From positions 460,575-524,574 of the forward strand of contig NZ_NMVQ01000001.1 in NCBI RefSeq assembly GCF_002250625.1: a stretch of DNA of 64,000 bases, read 5' to 3'. Positions 23,797 through 32,755 of the stretch are shown here, piece by piece; the stretch's first letter is position 1; each line of letters opens with the position of its first letter. The notes under the pieces were generated by a model that saw only the letters and a list, made by a program, of their open reading frames with translations, was not told the origin of the DNA and did no database searches. The position numbers and the translations under genes were made by a program. The stretch comes from Enemella dayhoffiae (GTDB lineage: Bacteria > Actinomycetota > Actinomycetes > Propionibacteriales > Propionibacteriaceae).

Positions 23797-23934
23797 TCAG
23801 CCGGCCAGCTTGGCGCGACCCTTGCGGCGGCGAGAAGCCAGGATGGAACGCCCGGCGCGGGTCCGCATCCGCAGGCGGAAGCCATGGGTGCGGCTGCGAC
23901 GCCGGTTGCTCGGCTGGAAGGTGCGCTTGCTCAC
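23797..23934 (-). CDS. rpmH: 50S ribosomal protein L34
   Basis: A 45-residue, strongly basic protein: [20 protein letters not shown] followed by [19 protein letters not shown]. This is textbook L34. It starts at GTG 23934 with GGGAGA upstream and ends at TGA 23797-23799. It is first in the leftward rpmH-rnpA-yidD-yidC-jag-rsmG series. Confidence 0.97.
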   Translation of the reverse strand: MSKRTFQPSNRRRSRTHGFRLRMRTRAGRSILASRRRKGRAKLAG

Positions 23935-24400
23935 GGGAAGTCTCCCACTGTCTTGTGGCTCGGACCCACCGGCGGGCCACCGCCCGGCACCGGTCCGGTG
24001 GGGCGACTTTTCAGGCAGCCAGCAGGGTTGCCGGACGACCCGGCGACCTCACTACGGTACGTGGTCCGCGAGAGCCGGTCAAACCGAAGTGTTGGCCAAT
24101 CGGACGTCCACTCGACACGCCGAGAGCGCGATGTCGTGTCTTGCGATCATGGATTGGCTTGGTTTAGCGTCGGGGCTCCGGGACTGCGGCACCTGACCGT
24201 CCGTCCCGGCTGCGAAACTCCGACTGGGCACCACCCCGGCAGGGGTGTGGCTCAGCCGGGTCGGATCGTCAGGTACGCACCCCATTTTGGGCTACCCACA
24301 GACTGTGGAAAACTCTGTGGAAGGCAGTGGTCCGGGACGCCCCGTCGGGGAACGGACCATCGAGAGACGACCGGAAACACGATTGATCGCCGGGGTGATT
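23935..24400. promoter_or_regulatory. rpmH-dnaA intergenic control region with DnaA boxes
   Basis: This 466-bp divergent gap carries the promoters of rpmH (left) and dnaA (right). TACCCACA (24293-24300), TGTGGAAAA (24304-24312, reverse of TTTTCCACA) and TGTGGAAGG (24316-24324) form a tight cluster of DnaA-box-like sites 75-110 bp before dnaA. That suits autoregulation. I saw no A/T-rich unwinding tract here, so I favour the dnaA-dnaN side for oriC. Confidence 0.6.
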
Positions 24401-25975
24401 GTGAGCGAGTTCGACGAGTCGGGATTCCGCGACCACGGATCCATCGATGGTCGGCGACCCTCCCTCGACGGCGAATCCAGCTTCGGCGGCGGCACGGGGT
24501 TCGGCGCCGGGATGGGTGCCGAGTTCGACAGCACCCCGGTGGACGAGTTGACCGGCCGACCGCTCAACAGCCCGGGTGCCGACGCCGGTTCCGGTGATCG
24601 CACCTCCGGAGATCCGGTCCAGGCCGCCTGGGCAGACCTGTTGCACGAGGCCACTCCGGAGCACCGGGTGTGGCTGCGCCGGGCCACCCCGCTGAGCGTG
24701 CACGAACCGATGCTGATGGTCGCGGTACCGGATGACTTCACCAAGGATCGGGTGCTCCGGACCAACGTGGAGGCCGCCCTGCCGCGGTTCTTCCAGCGGG
24801 CCAGCCGACTCGAGATCATCATCAACCCCGAGCTCGCCCAGCCGGTCGATCCGACGCCGACCAGAATCGATCCGGAGCCGAGCGCAACCGAGCCGCAGCG
24901 GCGTACGCCCAGTCGGGCCGCCACTCCGCACCCGACCACGATCGACTCCCGGCTGAACCCGAAGTATTCGTTCGAGAACTTCGTCATCGGCTCCTCGAAC
25001 CGGTTCGCGCACGCGGCCGCCGTGGCCGTCGCCGAGGCGCCCGGCAAGTCGTACAACCCGCTGATGATCTATGGCGAGTCCGGGCTGGGGAAGACCCACC
25101 TGCTGCACGCCCTGGGGCACTACGTACGCCACTACTACGACCGGGTCCGGGTGCGCTACGTCTCCACCGAGGAGCTCACCAACGACTTCATCAACGCGAT
25201 CTCGGAGAACCGGACCGCCGAGTTCCGCCGGCGCTATCGCGACGTGGACGTGCTGCTGATCGACGACATCCAGTTCCTGGAGGCGAAGATCCAGACCCAG
25301 GAGGAGTTCTTCCACACGTTCAACACCCTGCACAACGCGCAGAAGCAGATCGTGATGACCTCCGACCGCCCGCCCAAATTGCTCGAGGCGCTCGAGCCGC
25401 GACTGCGCAGTCGTTTCGAGTGGGGGCTGATCACCGACGTGCAGGCCCCCGACCTGGAGACCCGGATCGCGATCCTGAAGAAGAAGGCCGCCCAGGAACG
25501 GCTCACCGTCAGCCTGGACGTGCTGGAGTTCGTCGCCTCGCGGATCCAGAGCAACATCCGCGAGCTGGAGGGGGCGCTGATCCGGATCACCGCGTTCGCG
25601 TCGCTGAACCGGACCCCGGTGACGATGGAGTTGGCGATGGACGTGCTGAAGGACCTGATCCCCGTGGGCGCGGACGCCGAGATAACCGCCCAGCAGATCA
25701 TCCAGCACACGGCGCAGTACTTCGATTTCAGCGTGGACGACCTGTGCGGTTCCTCTCGCACCTCGGCCCTGGCGACCGCCCGCCAGATCGCGATGTACCT
25801 GTGCCGGGAACTGACCGACATGTCGCTGCCGAAGATCGGCCAGGAGTTCGGCGGCCGCGACCACACCACGGTGATGCACGCCGACCGCAAGATCCGCCAG
25901 TTGATGAACGAGCGGCGCCACATCTACAACCAGGTCACCGAGCTCACCAGCCGGATCAAGCAGCGCCGACGCTGA
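24401..25975 (+). CDS. dnaA: Chromosomal replication initiator DnaA
   Basis: The protein (524 aa) has domain I at about 70-155 ([20 protein letters not shown]) after an unusually long acidic lead, then a Pro/Thr linker. The AAA+ core includes [20 protein letters not shown], Walker [10 protein letters not shown], Walker [11 protein letters not shown] and [20 protein letters not shown]. Domain IV contains the box-binding signature [18 protein letters not shown] 24401 is taken (VSEFDESGF); GTG 24395 is also possible. It binds the boxes listed upstream and downstream to open the origin. Confidence 0.97.
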   Translation: MSEFDESGFRDHGSIDGRRPSLDGESSFGGGTGFGAGMGAEFDSTPVDELTGRPLNSPGADAGSGDRTSGDPVQAAWADLLHEATPEHRVWLRRATPLSVHEPMLMVAVPDDFTKDRVLRTNVEAALPRFFQRASRLEIIINPELAQPVDPTPTRIDPEPSATEPQRRTPSRAATPHPTTIDSRLNPKYSFENFVIGSSNRFAHAAAVAVAEAPGKSYNPLMIYGESGLGKTHLLHALGHYVRHYYDRVRVRYVSTEELTNDFINAISENRTAEFRRRYRDVDVLLIDDIQFLEAKIQTQEEFFHTFNTLHNAQKQIVMTSDRPPKLLEALEPRLRSRFEWGLITDVQAPDLETRIAILKKKAAQERLTVSLDVLEFVASRIQSNIRELEGALIRITAFASLNRTPVTMELAMDVLKDLIPVGADAEITAQQIIQHTAQYFDFSVDDLCGSSRTSALATARQIAMYLCRELTDMSLPKIGQEFGGRDHTTVMHADRKIRQLMNERRHIYNQVTELTSRIKQRRR

Positions 25976-25999
25976 GCGCTGGGGCGCCTCGAGTCGGCC

Positions 26000-26069
26000 A
26001 TCCAGCGAACCCTGGTGCCAGTCAGCGATCCCTGCAGGGTTCGACCAGCAGCGATTGGATTCGCTGGAT
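26000..26069. other. Overlapping inverted repeats after dnaA
   Basis: ATCCAGCGAA (26000-26009) pairs with TTCGCTGGAT (26060-26069). CGAACCCTG (26006-26014), overlapping that left arm, pairs with CAGGGTTCG (26035-26043). The two stems are mutually exclusive. The region lies between the convergent dnaA and TetR genes and may be a terminator for both. Confidence 0.6.
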
Positions 26070-26081
26070 CGCTACCGGAGC

Positions 26082-26675
26082 TCAGACGGGGTCCTTGAGG
26101 TAGGTGTTGAAGTAGCACCGCAGCGCCTCGACCATGTTGACGCTGCTGGGGTCATAGAGCCACTGGATCTGCAGCCCGTCCATCAGCGCGGTGAACGAGG
26201 AACCGAGGAGCGCCGGGTCGACCCCCTCGCGCAGCTCCCCATCGCGGGCCAGGTCATCGAAGATCTGCTGGTTGATCCCGACGATCTTGCGATAGCGCTG
26301 GGTGAAGTAGTCGTGCGCCGGGTGATCCGGATCGGTCGACTCGGCCGAGAGGGTGGCGAACAGTTCGACCATCCCCGGGATGGTCGCGTTGTGCGCCGCG
26401 AGCTCGAGCACCCGCTTCACGTGTTCGCGTGCGCTGGGCTGCTCCTTCAGGTGGAACACATCGTCGTTGGTGTTGTCCCGACGCTCCAGGACCGCGCTCA
26501 ACAGTTCCTGCTTGGAGTGGAAGTGATACAGCAGCCCGGGGTGGGTGATGCCCACTCGCTGGGCGATGTCGCGGAGCGAGGTGCCCCGATATCCCACTTC
26601 ACCGAACAACTCGACCGCGGCCGCGAGGATCTGCTCGCGACGGCGACCGCCCTTGGTTCCCGTTTCCCCGGCCAT
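26082..26675 (-). CDS. TetR-family regulator beside oriC
   Basis: This 197-residue protein has an N-terminal helix-turn-helix: RREQILAAAVELFGEVGYRG then TSLRDIAQRVGITHPGLLYHFHSKQELL, a very typical TetR opening. The C-terminal domain carries HPAHDYFTQRYRKIVGINQQIFDDL, as in TetR_C_6-type regulators. Its upstream direct repeat (26691, 26713) is a likely operator. It interrupts the usual dnaA-dnaN pairing. The target is unknown. Confidence 0.9.
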   Translation of the reverse strand: MAGETGTKGGRRREQILAAAVELFGEVGYRGTSLRDIAQRVGITHPGLLYHFHSKQELLSAVLERRDNTNDDVFHLKEQPSAREHVKRVLELAAHNATIPGMVELFATLSAESTDPDHPAHDYFTQRYRKIVGINQQIFDDLARDGELREGVDPALLGSSFTALMDGLQIQWLYDPSSVNMVEALRCYFNTYLKDPV

Positions 26676-26690
26676 GGACCAATCCTGCCA

Positions 26691-26725
26691 GAAACTGACC
26701 AGTAGGACAGGAGAAACTGACCAGT
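26691..26725. promoter_or_regulatory. Direct-repeat operator candidate
   Basis: GAAACTGACCAGT occurs at 26691-26703 and 26713-26725, 22 bp apart (two helical turns). Each contains ACTGACCAGT, itself nearly palindromic. It sits 15 nt upstream of the TetR start, so autoregulation is likely. Confidence 0.6.
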
Positions 26726-26740
26726 GGATGGTGATCGAGC

Positions 26741-26972
26741 GATCCCACAGTACCTGTGGGCCGCTGCACCCTCTTTTCCACAGCGTCGACGGCTCGCTGT
26801 GGGGACCGGGTGATCGCCGGCGGACAATCCGCAGATCCTCCCCGTGTGATTTCAGGTTCTGCACAGCCGCGGAAGGGCAAGTTCTGCCCGCTGACGAGCC
26901 CGAACGCGGGTTATCCACAGAACCCACAGGGCCTATGACGAAGATGAAATTACAAAGTCATCCATTTCTTCC
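26741..26972. other. oriC: Proposed replication origin (oriC)
   Basis: Elements seen: an inverted repeat CCCACAG/CTGTGGG (26744-26750, 26754-26760), TTTTCCACA (26774-26782), TGTGGGGA (26799-26806), a perfect DnaA box TTATCCACA (26911-26919), CCCACAG again (26923-26929), and a stretch rich in A and T (about 26934-26972, AAGATGAAATTACAAAGTCA and on). The stretch stands out in this G/C-rich DNA and may be the unwinding element. No credible gene overlaps it. Confidence 0.7.
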
Positions 26973-27062
26973 AAGTAGGTGGGTGCCCAGGTTGGGGATA
27001 CCCCTTCCAGCCCCTGCGTGGTTCTGGCTACTGTGAGCCAGCACACAGGAAAGAGGTCACCC

Positions 27063-27534
27063 ATGCGGCGTACCAGGCTCTCCTGCCTTGCTGCTGCTCA
27101 TCACCCTGCTGATCGGCCTGGTCCAGGGGGTCGCGCCTCGGGCGTACGCCGCCCCGACGCCGGCCACGCCGCGGGTCAGCTGGCCCGCCGGCGGGCACGT
27201 CTACTGGAACCCGAGCACCGGCGCGCACCCGGTCTGGGGGGAGATCTATCGCCGCTGGGCGGAACTGCGCTACGAGAACGGGCGGATGGGTTATCCGGTG
27301 AGCGATGAGAACTGTGGTCTGGTCGGCGGCGGGTGCTTCCAGCTGTTCCAGGGCGGCTTGGTCTACTGGTCGCCGGCCTCTGGGGCGTACCCGGTGTGGG
27401 GGCTGATCCGCGATTCCTGGGCGGCCAGCGGCTGGGAACGCGGCCGGTGGGGCTATCCGACCGGCCCGGAGATCTGCGAACCGCGGCACTGCTGGCAGTC
27501 CTTCCAGGGCGGGGTGCTGGACGTCCGCTGGTGA
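27063..27534 (+). CDS. Secreted LGFP-repeat protein with apparent frameshift in the signal peptide
   Basis: Two LGFP-type repeats (GGHVYWNPSTGAHPVWGEIY ... LRYENGRMGYPVSDE, and GGLVYWSPASGAYPVWGLIR ... ERGRWGYPTGPE) are wall-associated modules. Each is followed by a Cys-rich CFQLFQGG or CWQSFQGG. A good ribosome site (AAAGAGG) and ATG at 27063 give MRRTRLSC, but the hydrophobic LLLITLLIGLVQGVAPRAYA continues in another frame from 27088. Joined, they make a perfect signal peptide. So there is either a real one-base change in CTTGCTGCTGCTC or a TTG start at 27088 lacking the basic N-region. Confidence 0.65.
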
Positions 27535-27579
27535 AACCGCTGGTGAACCTGCTGGGGCGTACGCCATTAGGCTGAGCGG

Positions 27580-29013
27580 GTGCGCTATCACTCCACCCGG
27601 ACCCCGGCCGGCGAAGGCCTGCAGTTCTGCGACATCCTGCTCGCCGGTCTGGCCCCGGACGGCGGGTTGTACCTGCCGGAGCAGTATCCGGACATCACCG
27701 GATTGCTGCCCGGCTGGCGGAAGCTGCTCGCCGAGCAGGGGTACGCCGCCGTGGCGGCCGAGGTGCTGGGGCTGTTCGTCGACGACATCCCCGAGGCCGA
27801 GCTGCAGCGGATCTGCGCCGCGGCGTACAGCACCGACAACTTCGCCAGCGCCGACATCGTCCCGGTCAGCGAGCTGGGCGCGAACCGTTGGCTGGCGCAC
27901 CTGTCCGACGGGCCGACGGCGGCGTTCAAGGACATGGCGATGCAGCTGCTCGGGCGGCTGTTCGAGTATGAGCTGGAACGCCGCGGCGAGAACCTGACCG
28001 TGCTCGGCGCAACCAGCGGGGACACCGGCTCGGCGGCCGAATATGCGATGCGCGGCCGGGACAACCTGACGGTGTTCATGCTCACTCCGCGCGGGCGGAT
28101 GACCCCGTTCCAGCAGGCGCAGATGTTCAGCCTCGATGAGCCGAACATCCACAACCTCGCCGTCGACGGGGTGTTCGATGACTGCCAGGACCTGGTCAAG
28201 GCGGTGAACTCCGACGCCGCGTTCAAGGCCCGGCACCGGATCGGCGCGGTCAACTCGATCAACTGGGCGCGGCTGGTCGCCCAGGTGACCTACTACGTGG
28301 TGGCCTGGCTGCGGGTGACGTCGAGTGAGAGCGAGAAGGTCACCTTCTGCGTACCGACCGGCAACTTCGGCAACATCTGCGCGGGTCACGTGGCGCGGCA
28401 GATGGGGCTGCCGATCGGCCGGCTGCTGCTGGCCACCAACGAGAACAACGTGCTCGATGAGTTCTTCCGCACCGGGGTCTATCGGGTCCGCGCGGCCGCC
28501 GAGACCCACGAGACCTCCAGCCCGTCGATGGACATCTCGAAGGCGTCCAACTTCGAGCGGTTCGTGCACGACCTCTTCGCCGGGGACGCAGACCGGGTGC
28601 GTGAGCTGTTCGCCGAGCGGCTGGTGACCGACGGGTTCTTCGACCTGTCGGGTACGCCGGAGTTCGCGGGGCTGGGCGGGCGGTTCGGGTTCGCCTCGGC
28701 GTCCTCGACGCACGCGGATCGGCTGGCCACCATCGAGCGGACCTGGCGGGAGCACCGGGTGCTGATCGACCCGCACACCGCTGACGGGGTGAAGGTGGCC
28801 GACGAGCTGGCTCGCGACGACGAGTCGGTGGTGATCCTGGAGACCGCGCTGCCGGTGAAATTCGCCGCGACGATCCGCGAGGCGGTGGACCGTGAACCCG
28901 ATCGCCCCGAGGCGTTCGTCGGCATCGAGGACCTGCCGCGACACGTCGTCGACCTGCCCAACGACGTCGACGCCGTGAAACGCTTCATCACCGAACGCCT
29001 GTCCGGTGGCTGA
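27580..29013 (+). CDS. thrC: Threonine synthase
   Basis: This 477-residue enzyme converts O-phosphohomoserine to threonine with PLP. The lysine is in SDGPTAAFKDMAMQLLG (K117), the phosphate loop in VLGATSGDTGSAAEY, and FCVPTGNFGNICAGHVARQMG binds the cofactor. The N-terminal LAPDGGLYLPEQYPDITG is typical of the long (yeast/enteric) form rather than the short actinobacterial one. It starts with GTG. It stands apart from other threonine genes, between oriC and dnaN. Confidence 0.93.
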   Translation: MRYHSTRTPAGEGLQFCDILLAGLAPDGGLYLPEQYPDITGLLPGWRKLLAEQGYAAVAAEVLGLFVDDIPEAELQRICAAAYSTDNFASADIVPVSELGANRWLAHLSDGPTAAFKDMAMQLLGRLFEYELERRGENLTVLGATSGDTGSAAEYAMRGRDNLTVFMLTPRGRMTPFQQAQMFSLDEPNIHNLAVDGVFDDCQDLVKAVNSDAAFKARHRIGAVNSINWARLVAQVTYYVVAWLRVTSSESEKVTFCVPTGNFGNICAGHVARQMGLPIGRLLLATNENNVLDEFFRTGVYRVRAAAETHETSSPSMDISKASNFERFVHDLFAGDADRVRELFAERLVTDGFFDLSGTPEFAGLGGRFGFASASSTHADRLATIERTWREHRVLIDPHTADGVKVADELARDDESVVILETALPVKFAATIREAVDREPDRPEAFVGIEDLPRHVVDLPNDVDAVKRFITERLSGG

Positions 29014-29040
29014 GCCTGTCGGTGGCTGAGCCTGTCGAAG
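29005..29040. repeat. Two inverted copies of the dispersed repeat at the thrC end
   Basis: GGTGGCTGAGCCTGTC (29005-29020) is followed at once by GGTGGCTGAGCCTGTCGAAG (29021-29040). This is the reverse orientation of the TTCGACAGGCTCAGCC copies at 12895. The first copy supplies the last codons and the stop of thrC. Confidence 0.85.
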
Positions 29041-29071
29041 TCACCTCGACGGGGCGGCGTACGGTCGAGGT

Positions 29072-29596
29072 ATGGCTGAGATCACCTTGCACCGTGGAGA
29101 CATCACGACCGATGCCGAGTCCGACGCGATCGTCAACGCGGCCAACTCGAGCCTGCTCGGCGGAGGCGGGGTCGACGGGGCGATCCATCGCGCGGCCGGT
29201 CCGGACCTGCTGGCCGAGTGCCGCACGCTCGGCGGCTGCGCGACCGGTGACGCGAAGATCACCAGGGCGGGCAGGCTCCCGGTCGAGCACGTGATCCACA
29301 CCGTGGGTCCGGTCTGGCACGGCGGAAGCCGTGGCGAGCCGGAACTGCTCGCCGCCTGCTATCGCCGCTCGATCGAGCTGGCGGCCGAGCACGGCTGCGC
29401 CCGGGTGGCGTTCCCGGCAGTGAGCTGCGGCGTCTACGGCTATCCGCTCGACCAGGCTGCTCGGATCGCGATCGACAGCGTACGCCAGGCCATGGCCGTG
29501 CACCCAGAGGTCACCGAGGCACGGTTCTGGTTGTTCGACGACAAGGCGTACGCCGCCTTCGAGACCGCCTTGTCCGAGCCAACCCCGGTGACCTAA
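29072..29596 (+). CDS. Macro-domain protein (O-acetyl-ADP-ribose deacetylase-like)
   Basis: This 174-residue protein is a single macro domain: [38 protein letters not shown] (ADP-ribose pocket with Asn and Asp), [20 protein letters not shown] and [19 protein letters not shown]. Such enzymes remove ADP-ribose esters from proteins or act on O-acetyl-ADP-ribose. Length and motifs match the YmdB/MacroD type. The stop TAA lies next to a palindrome that precedes the next gene. Confidence 0.92.
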   Translation: MAEITLHRGDITTDAESDAIVNAANSSLLGGGGVDGAIHRAAGPDLLAECRTLGGCATGDAKITRAGRLPVEHVIHTVGPVWHGGSRGEPELLAACYRRSIELAAEHGCARVAFPAVSCGVYGYPLDQAARIAIDSVRQAMAVHPEVTEARFWLFDDKAYAAFETALSEPTPVT

Positions 29597-29597
29597 A

Positions 29598-29613
29598 GTT
29601 AGGGTCACCTAAC
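29598..29613. promoter_or_regulatory. Palindrome before the DedA-like gene
   Basis: GTTAGG GTCA CCTAAC is a perfect 6-bp inverted repeat with a 4-bp centre, 17 nt before the start. The TTAGG/CCTAA arms recall metal-dependent DtxR/IdeR boxes, but the spacing differs. The regulator is unassigned. Confidence 0.45.
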
Positions 29614-29629
29614 AGACGGGACGATCACG

Positions 29630-30175
29630 ATGGAGTGGGTGCGGCAGCTGCCCCTGGCGGAGAGCATCGCGGTGCTGTTCGTGATCGTGATGCTGCGGGC
29701 CAACGCCACCTATTGGATCGGCCGCGGTGCGGCCGCCGGGGTGATCCGGTTGACCCGCAACCGAGCCCCGTCGCCGCGCCGCGCCCGGGCCCGACAGCGC
29801 GCCGAGGCGCTGATCGCGCGCTGGGGCGTACTGGCGGTCCCGTTCTCCTTCCTCACCATCGGCATCCAGACCGCCGTCAACGCCGCCGCCGGCGCGCTGC
29901 GGATGCCGCTGCGGCGTTATCTGCCGGCGGTGATCGTCGGTTCGGTGATCTGGGCGTGCCTGTACGCCACCGCGGGCCTGGCGGTGATCAGTGCCGCCAT
30001 CGGGCTGGCCCTGCACTCGCCGTTGCTGATCGGCGCCCTGCTCGTCGCGGCGCTCGTCGTCGCCGGGTTCGTGCTGTGGCGCCGCCGATCGGGGCCGGCG
30101 AAGTGCGAGTCGGAGGAGCCGGCGGTGCGGACCGACTCCGACGCCGAGGATCCGCTGGTCCCGCCGACGCGCTGA
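29630..30175 (+). CDS. DedA-like (SNARE-associated/VTT) membrane protein
   Basis: This 181-residue protein has LPLAESIAVLFVIVMLRANATYWIGRGAAAG, then a basic loop and VPFSFLTIGIQTAVNAAAGALRMPLRRYLPAVIVGSVIWA. This re-entrant helix and GxxxxP-rich core resembles DedA/VTT proteins, which flip lipids or aid membrane homeostasis. Two further helices and an acidic tail follow. The ATG is preceded by GACGGGACG, a weak ribosome site. Confidence 0.75.
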   Translation: MEWVRQLPLAESIAVLFVIVMLRANATYWIGRGAAAGVIRLTRNRAPSPRRARARQRAEALIARWGVLAVPFSFLTIGIQTAVNAAAGALRMPLRRYLPAVIVGSVIWACLYATAGLAVISAAIGLALHSPLLIGALLVAALVVAGFVLWRRRSGPAKCESEEPAVRTDSDAEDPLVPPTR

Positions 30176-30207
30176 GTTCGCTTTGGCCCCTCGATGGACA
30201 ATGGGGC

Positions 30208-31347
30208 ATGCCCACTCGACCAGCCACCCTGCTCGGCGCCCTGCCAGCCGCACTGCTGCTGGTCGCCTGCAGCCCCGGACCTGGCGTCCAGGATCCACAA
30301 CCCAGTACCCCGGTGCAGACCGCCCCGACGCCCTCGGCCGCCCCGGCGACGCCGACCGGCTCGCCGAGTCAGCCGGCCACGCCGGGCCAGGCGCCCAGCA
30401 CACCGGCCCAGGCGCCGCTGCCGGCCGGCGACTTCGAAACCGACCTGGACGTTCCGTGGGGTCTGGCCCGGATGCCCGACGGGTCGGTCCTGGTGACCGA
30501 GCGCGACACCGCGCAGGTGCTGCGGCTGGCGCTGGGCAAGTCGGTCATCCTCGGTCAGGTGCCCGGGGTACGCCCCAACGGCGAGGGCGGACTGCACGGG
30601 ATCGCCGTCGACCCGACCGATCCGCAGGTGTTCTTCGTGCACTTCGCGGCCGGTAGCGACAACAAGGTGGCCCGGCTGCGGCTCGCCGGCACCGGGTTCA
30701 CCGTCGAGCGGGTGATCGTCGAGGGCATCCCCGCCGCGGCGATCCACAACGGCGGCCGGCTGGCGTTCGGACCCGACGGGTTCCTCTACATCGCTACCGG
30801 CGACGGCAACCGGACCGGGAACGCCCAGGACCGGAACTCGCTGGGCGGCAAGATCCTGCGCGTCGACCGCGATGGCAACTCGCCCCCCGGAAACCCGTTC
30901 GGCAACAGCGTCTGGACCCTCGGCCACCGCAACGTCCAGGGCCTGGCCTGGGACCAGCAGGGACGGATGTTTGCCTCCGAGTTCGGCCAGAACCGCTTCG
31001 ACGAGGTCAACCTGATCGAGCCGGGCAGGAACTACGGCTGGCCGCGGGTCGAGGGCATGGGCAACGACCCGGCGTACACCAACCCGCTGCACGTCTGGGG
31101 CACCGACGACGCCTCCCCCTCGGGCCTGGCATACCTGAACGGCAACCTGTGGATGGCCGCGCTGAAGGGTCAGGGCGTCTGGCGGATCCCGCTCGACGGC
31201 GGTGCCCCGGAGAAGCTGCTCACCGACCGCGGCCGGATCCGCACCATCGAGCCGACCGGTGACGGCGGGCTGTTCGTGGTCACCTCGAACACCTACCGGG
31301 GTACGCCGAAGGCCGGCGATGACCGGATCATCGTCTGGCGGCCGTGA
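30208..31347 (+). CDS. PQQ-dependent sugar dehydrogenase-like lipoprotein
   Basis: The protein (379 aa) has lipobox LLVAC with lipid at C21, a Pro/Thr/Ala linker (25-70) and a six-bladed propeller: LDVPWGLARMPDGSVLVTER, VRPNGEGGLHGIAVDPTDP, IHNGGRLAFGPDGFLYIATGDGN, SLGGKILRVDRDG, WTLGHRNVQGLAWDQQG and EINLIEPGRNYGWP-like. This is the soluble glucose dehydrogenase (GSDH) family. Catalytic His (HGI) and Arg residues are present. Many actinobacterial members are lipoproteins of unproven substrate. The start ATG at 30208 gives the signal peptide. Confidence 0.88.
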   Translation: MPTRPATLLGALPAALLLVACSPGPGVQDPQPSTPVQTAPTPSAAPATPTGSPSQPATPGQAPSTPAQAPLPAGDFETDLDVPWGLARMPDGSVLVTERDTAQVLRLALGKSVILGQVPGVRPNGEGGLHGIAVDPTDPQVFFVHFAAGSDNKVARLRLAGTGFTVERVIVEGIPAAAIHNGGRLAFGPDGFLYIATGDGNRTGNAQDRNSLGGKILRVDRDGNSPPGNPFGNSVWTLGHRNVQGLAWDQQGRMFASEFGQNRFDEVNLIEPGRNYGWPRVEGMGNDPAYTNPLHVWGTDDASPSGLAYLNGNLWMAALKGQGVWRIPLDGGAPEKLLTDRGRIRTIEPTGDGGLFVVTSNTYRGTPKAGDDRIIVWRP

Positions 31348-31470
31348 GGCGGCCAGACGATCGACCCGGAGCCGCACCGCGCCACATGGACCGCCCCCAT
31401 CCTGGTCGATATGATCAACATCCCGCGTGCCGGATTGACACGTGGTGATCACCCCTGTCGAGGAGCGATA

Positions 31471-32631
31471 GTGAAGATCCGCCTGGAGCGCGACGTCTTG
31501 GCCGAGGCCGTGGCGTGGGCCGCCCGCAGTCTGCCGACCCGCCCCAGCGTGCCGATCCTGGCCGGCCTGCTGATCCGCGCGAGCAACTCCGGGGTGGTGC
31601 TGTCCTGCTTCGACCACGAGACCTCCGCGCAGATCAACGTCAAGGCCCAGGTCGCCGACGACGGTGAGGCGCTGGTCTCCGGACGGCTGCTGGCCGACAT
31701 CTGCCGCTCGCTGCCGAACAAGCCGGTCGACATCAGCGCCGACGACTCGCGGATGGAACTGGTCTGCGGGTCGGCCCGCTTCACCCTGCAGACCCTGCCG
31801 GTCGCCGAATATCCGGCGCTGCCGACGATGCCCGAGTCGGCCGGCACCGTGGATTCGGCCGACTTCGCCGAGGCGGTCTCCCAGGTGGTCGTCGCCGCCG
31901 GCCGCGACGACCTGCTGCCGGTGTTCACCGGCGTACGCGTCGAGATCGACGGCGACACGATGAGCCTGCTCGCCACCGACCGTTATCGGATGGCGCTGAA
32001 GGAGTTGACCTGGAATCCGGCCTCACCGCAGGCCTCCGGCAACGCGCTGGTGCCCTCCAAGGTGCTGTCCGAGACCGCCAAGTCGATGACCTCGGGTGAG
32101 AACGTGACCATGTCGCTGGCCGCCGGCAGCGCCGGTGACGGACTGATCGGCTTCGAGGGGACCGGCCCGGGCGGCGTCCGCGAGACCACCACCCGGCTGC
32201 TGGACGGGGAGTTCCCGAAGGTACGCCACCTGATGAACATCCAGCCCGCGCTGAGCGTGCGCGCCGACACCGCCGAGCTGATCGCCGCCGCCAAGCGCGT
32301 CGCCCTGGTCGCCGAGCGGAACACCTCGCTGCGGATGATGATCGACGAGGACTCGGTGATCCTCGAGGCCGCCACCGGAGACCAGGCCCAGGCGTCCGAG
32401 GCGATCTCGGCGACGGTCACCAACCACGCCGGCGGGGAGCCGCCGATCAAGGCCGCCGGCTTCAACCCCGCCTATCTGCTCGACGCCCTGGGGGCGCTGG
32501 ACGCGCCGTTCGCGAGCTTCGCGTTCACCGCGCCGGGCAAGCCGTGCCTGATCACCGGACTGCCCGAACTGGACGGTGAGCCGATCACCGACTATCGGCA
32601 CGTGATCATGCTGATGCGGCTGCCCAGCTGA
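31471..32631 (+). CDS. dnaN: DNA polymerase III sliding clamp (beta subunit)
   Basis: This 386-residue protein has three clamp domains of about 120 residues each: KIRLERDVLAEAVAWAARSL opens domain 1, VDSADFAEAVSQVVVAAGRD opens domain 2, and VRADTAELIAAAKRVALVAERN opens domain 3. It ends in DYRHVIMLMRLPS, as beta clamps do. It tethers polymerase to DNA. GTG 31471 with GAGGAG upstream is the start; the gene is 5.5 kb from dnaA rather than adjacent. Confidence 0.97.
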   Translation: MKIRLERDVLAEAVAWAARSLPTRPSVPILAGLLIRASNSGVVLSCFDHETSAQINVKAQVADDGEALVSGRLLADICRSLPNKPVDISADDSRMELVCGSARFTLQTLPVAEYPALPTMPESAGTVDSADFAEAVSQVVVAAGRDDLLPVFTGVRVEIDGDTMSLLATDRYRMALKELTWNPASPQASGNALVPSKVLSETAKSMTSGENVTMSLAAGSAGDGLIGFEGTGPGGVRETTTRLLDGEFPKVRHLMNIQPALSVRADTAELIAAAKRVALVAERNTSLRMMIDEDSVILEAATGDQAQASEAISATVTNHAGGEPPIKAAGFNPAYLLDALGALDAPFASFAFTAPGKPCLITGLPELDGEPITDYRHVIMLMRLPS

Positions 32632-32755
32632 GCCCGGCCGGGAACCTCCCGGCAACCTGTGGGACCCCTGAAGACCCGCCGCACCACCGTGGCGGCTCGC
32701 CCCCTCCCGTGCCCACGATGGAACCACTCGCACCGATCAGAAGGAGTGGTTCCCC

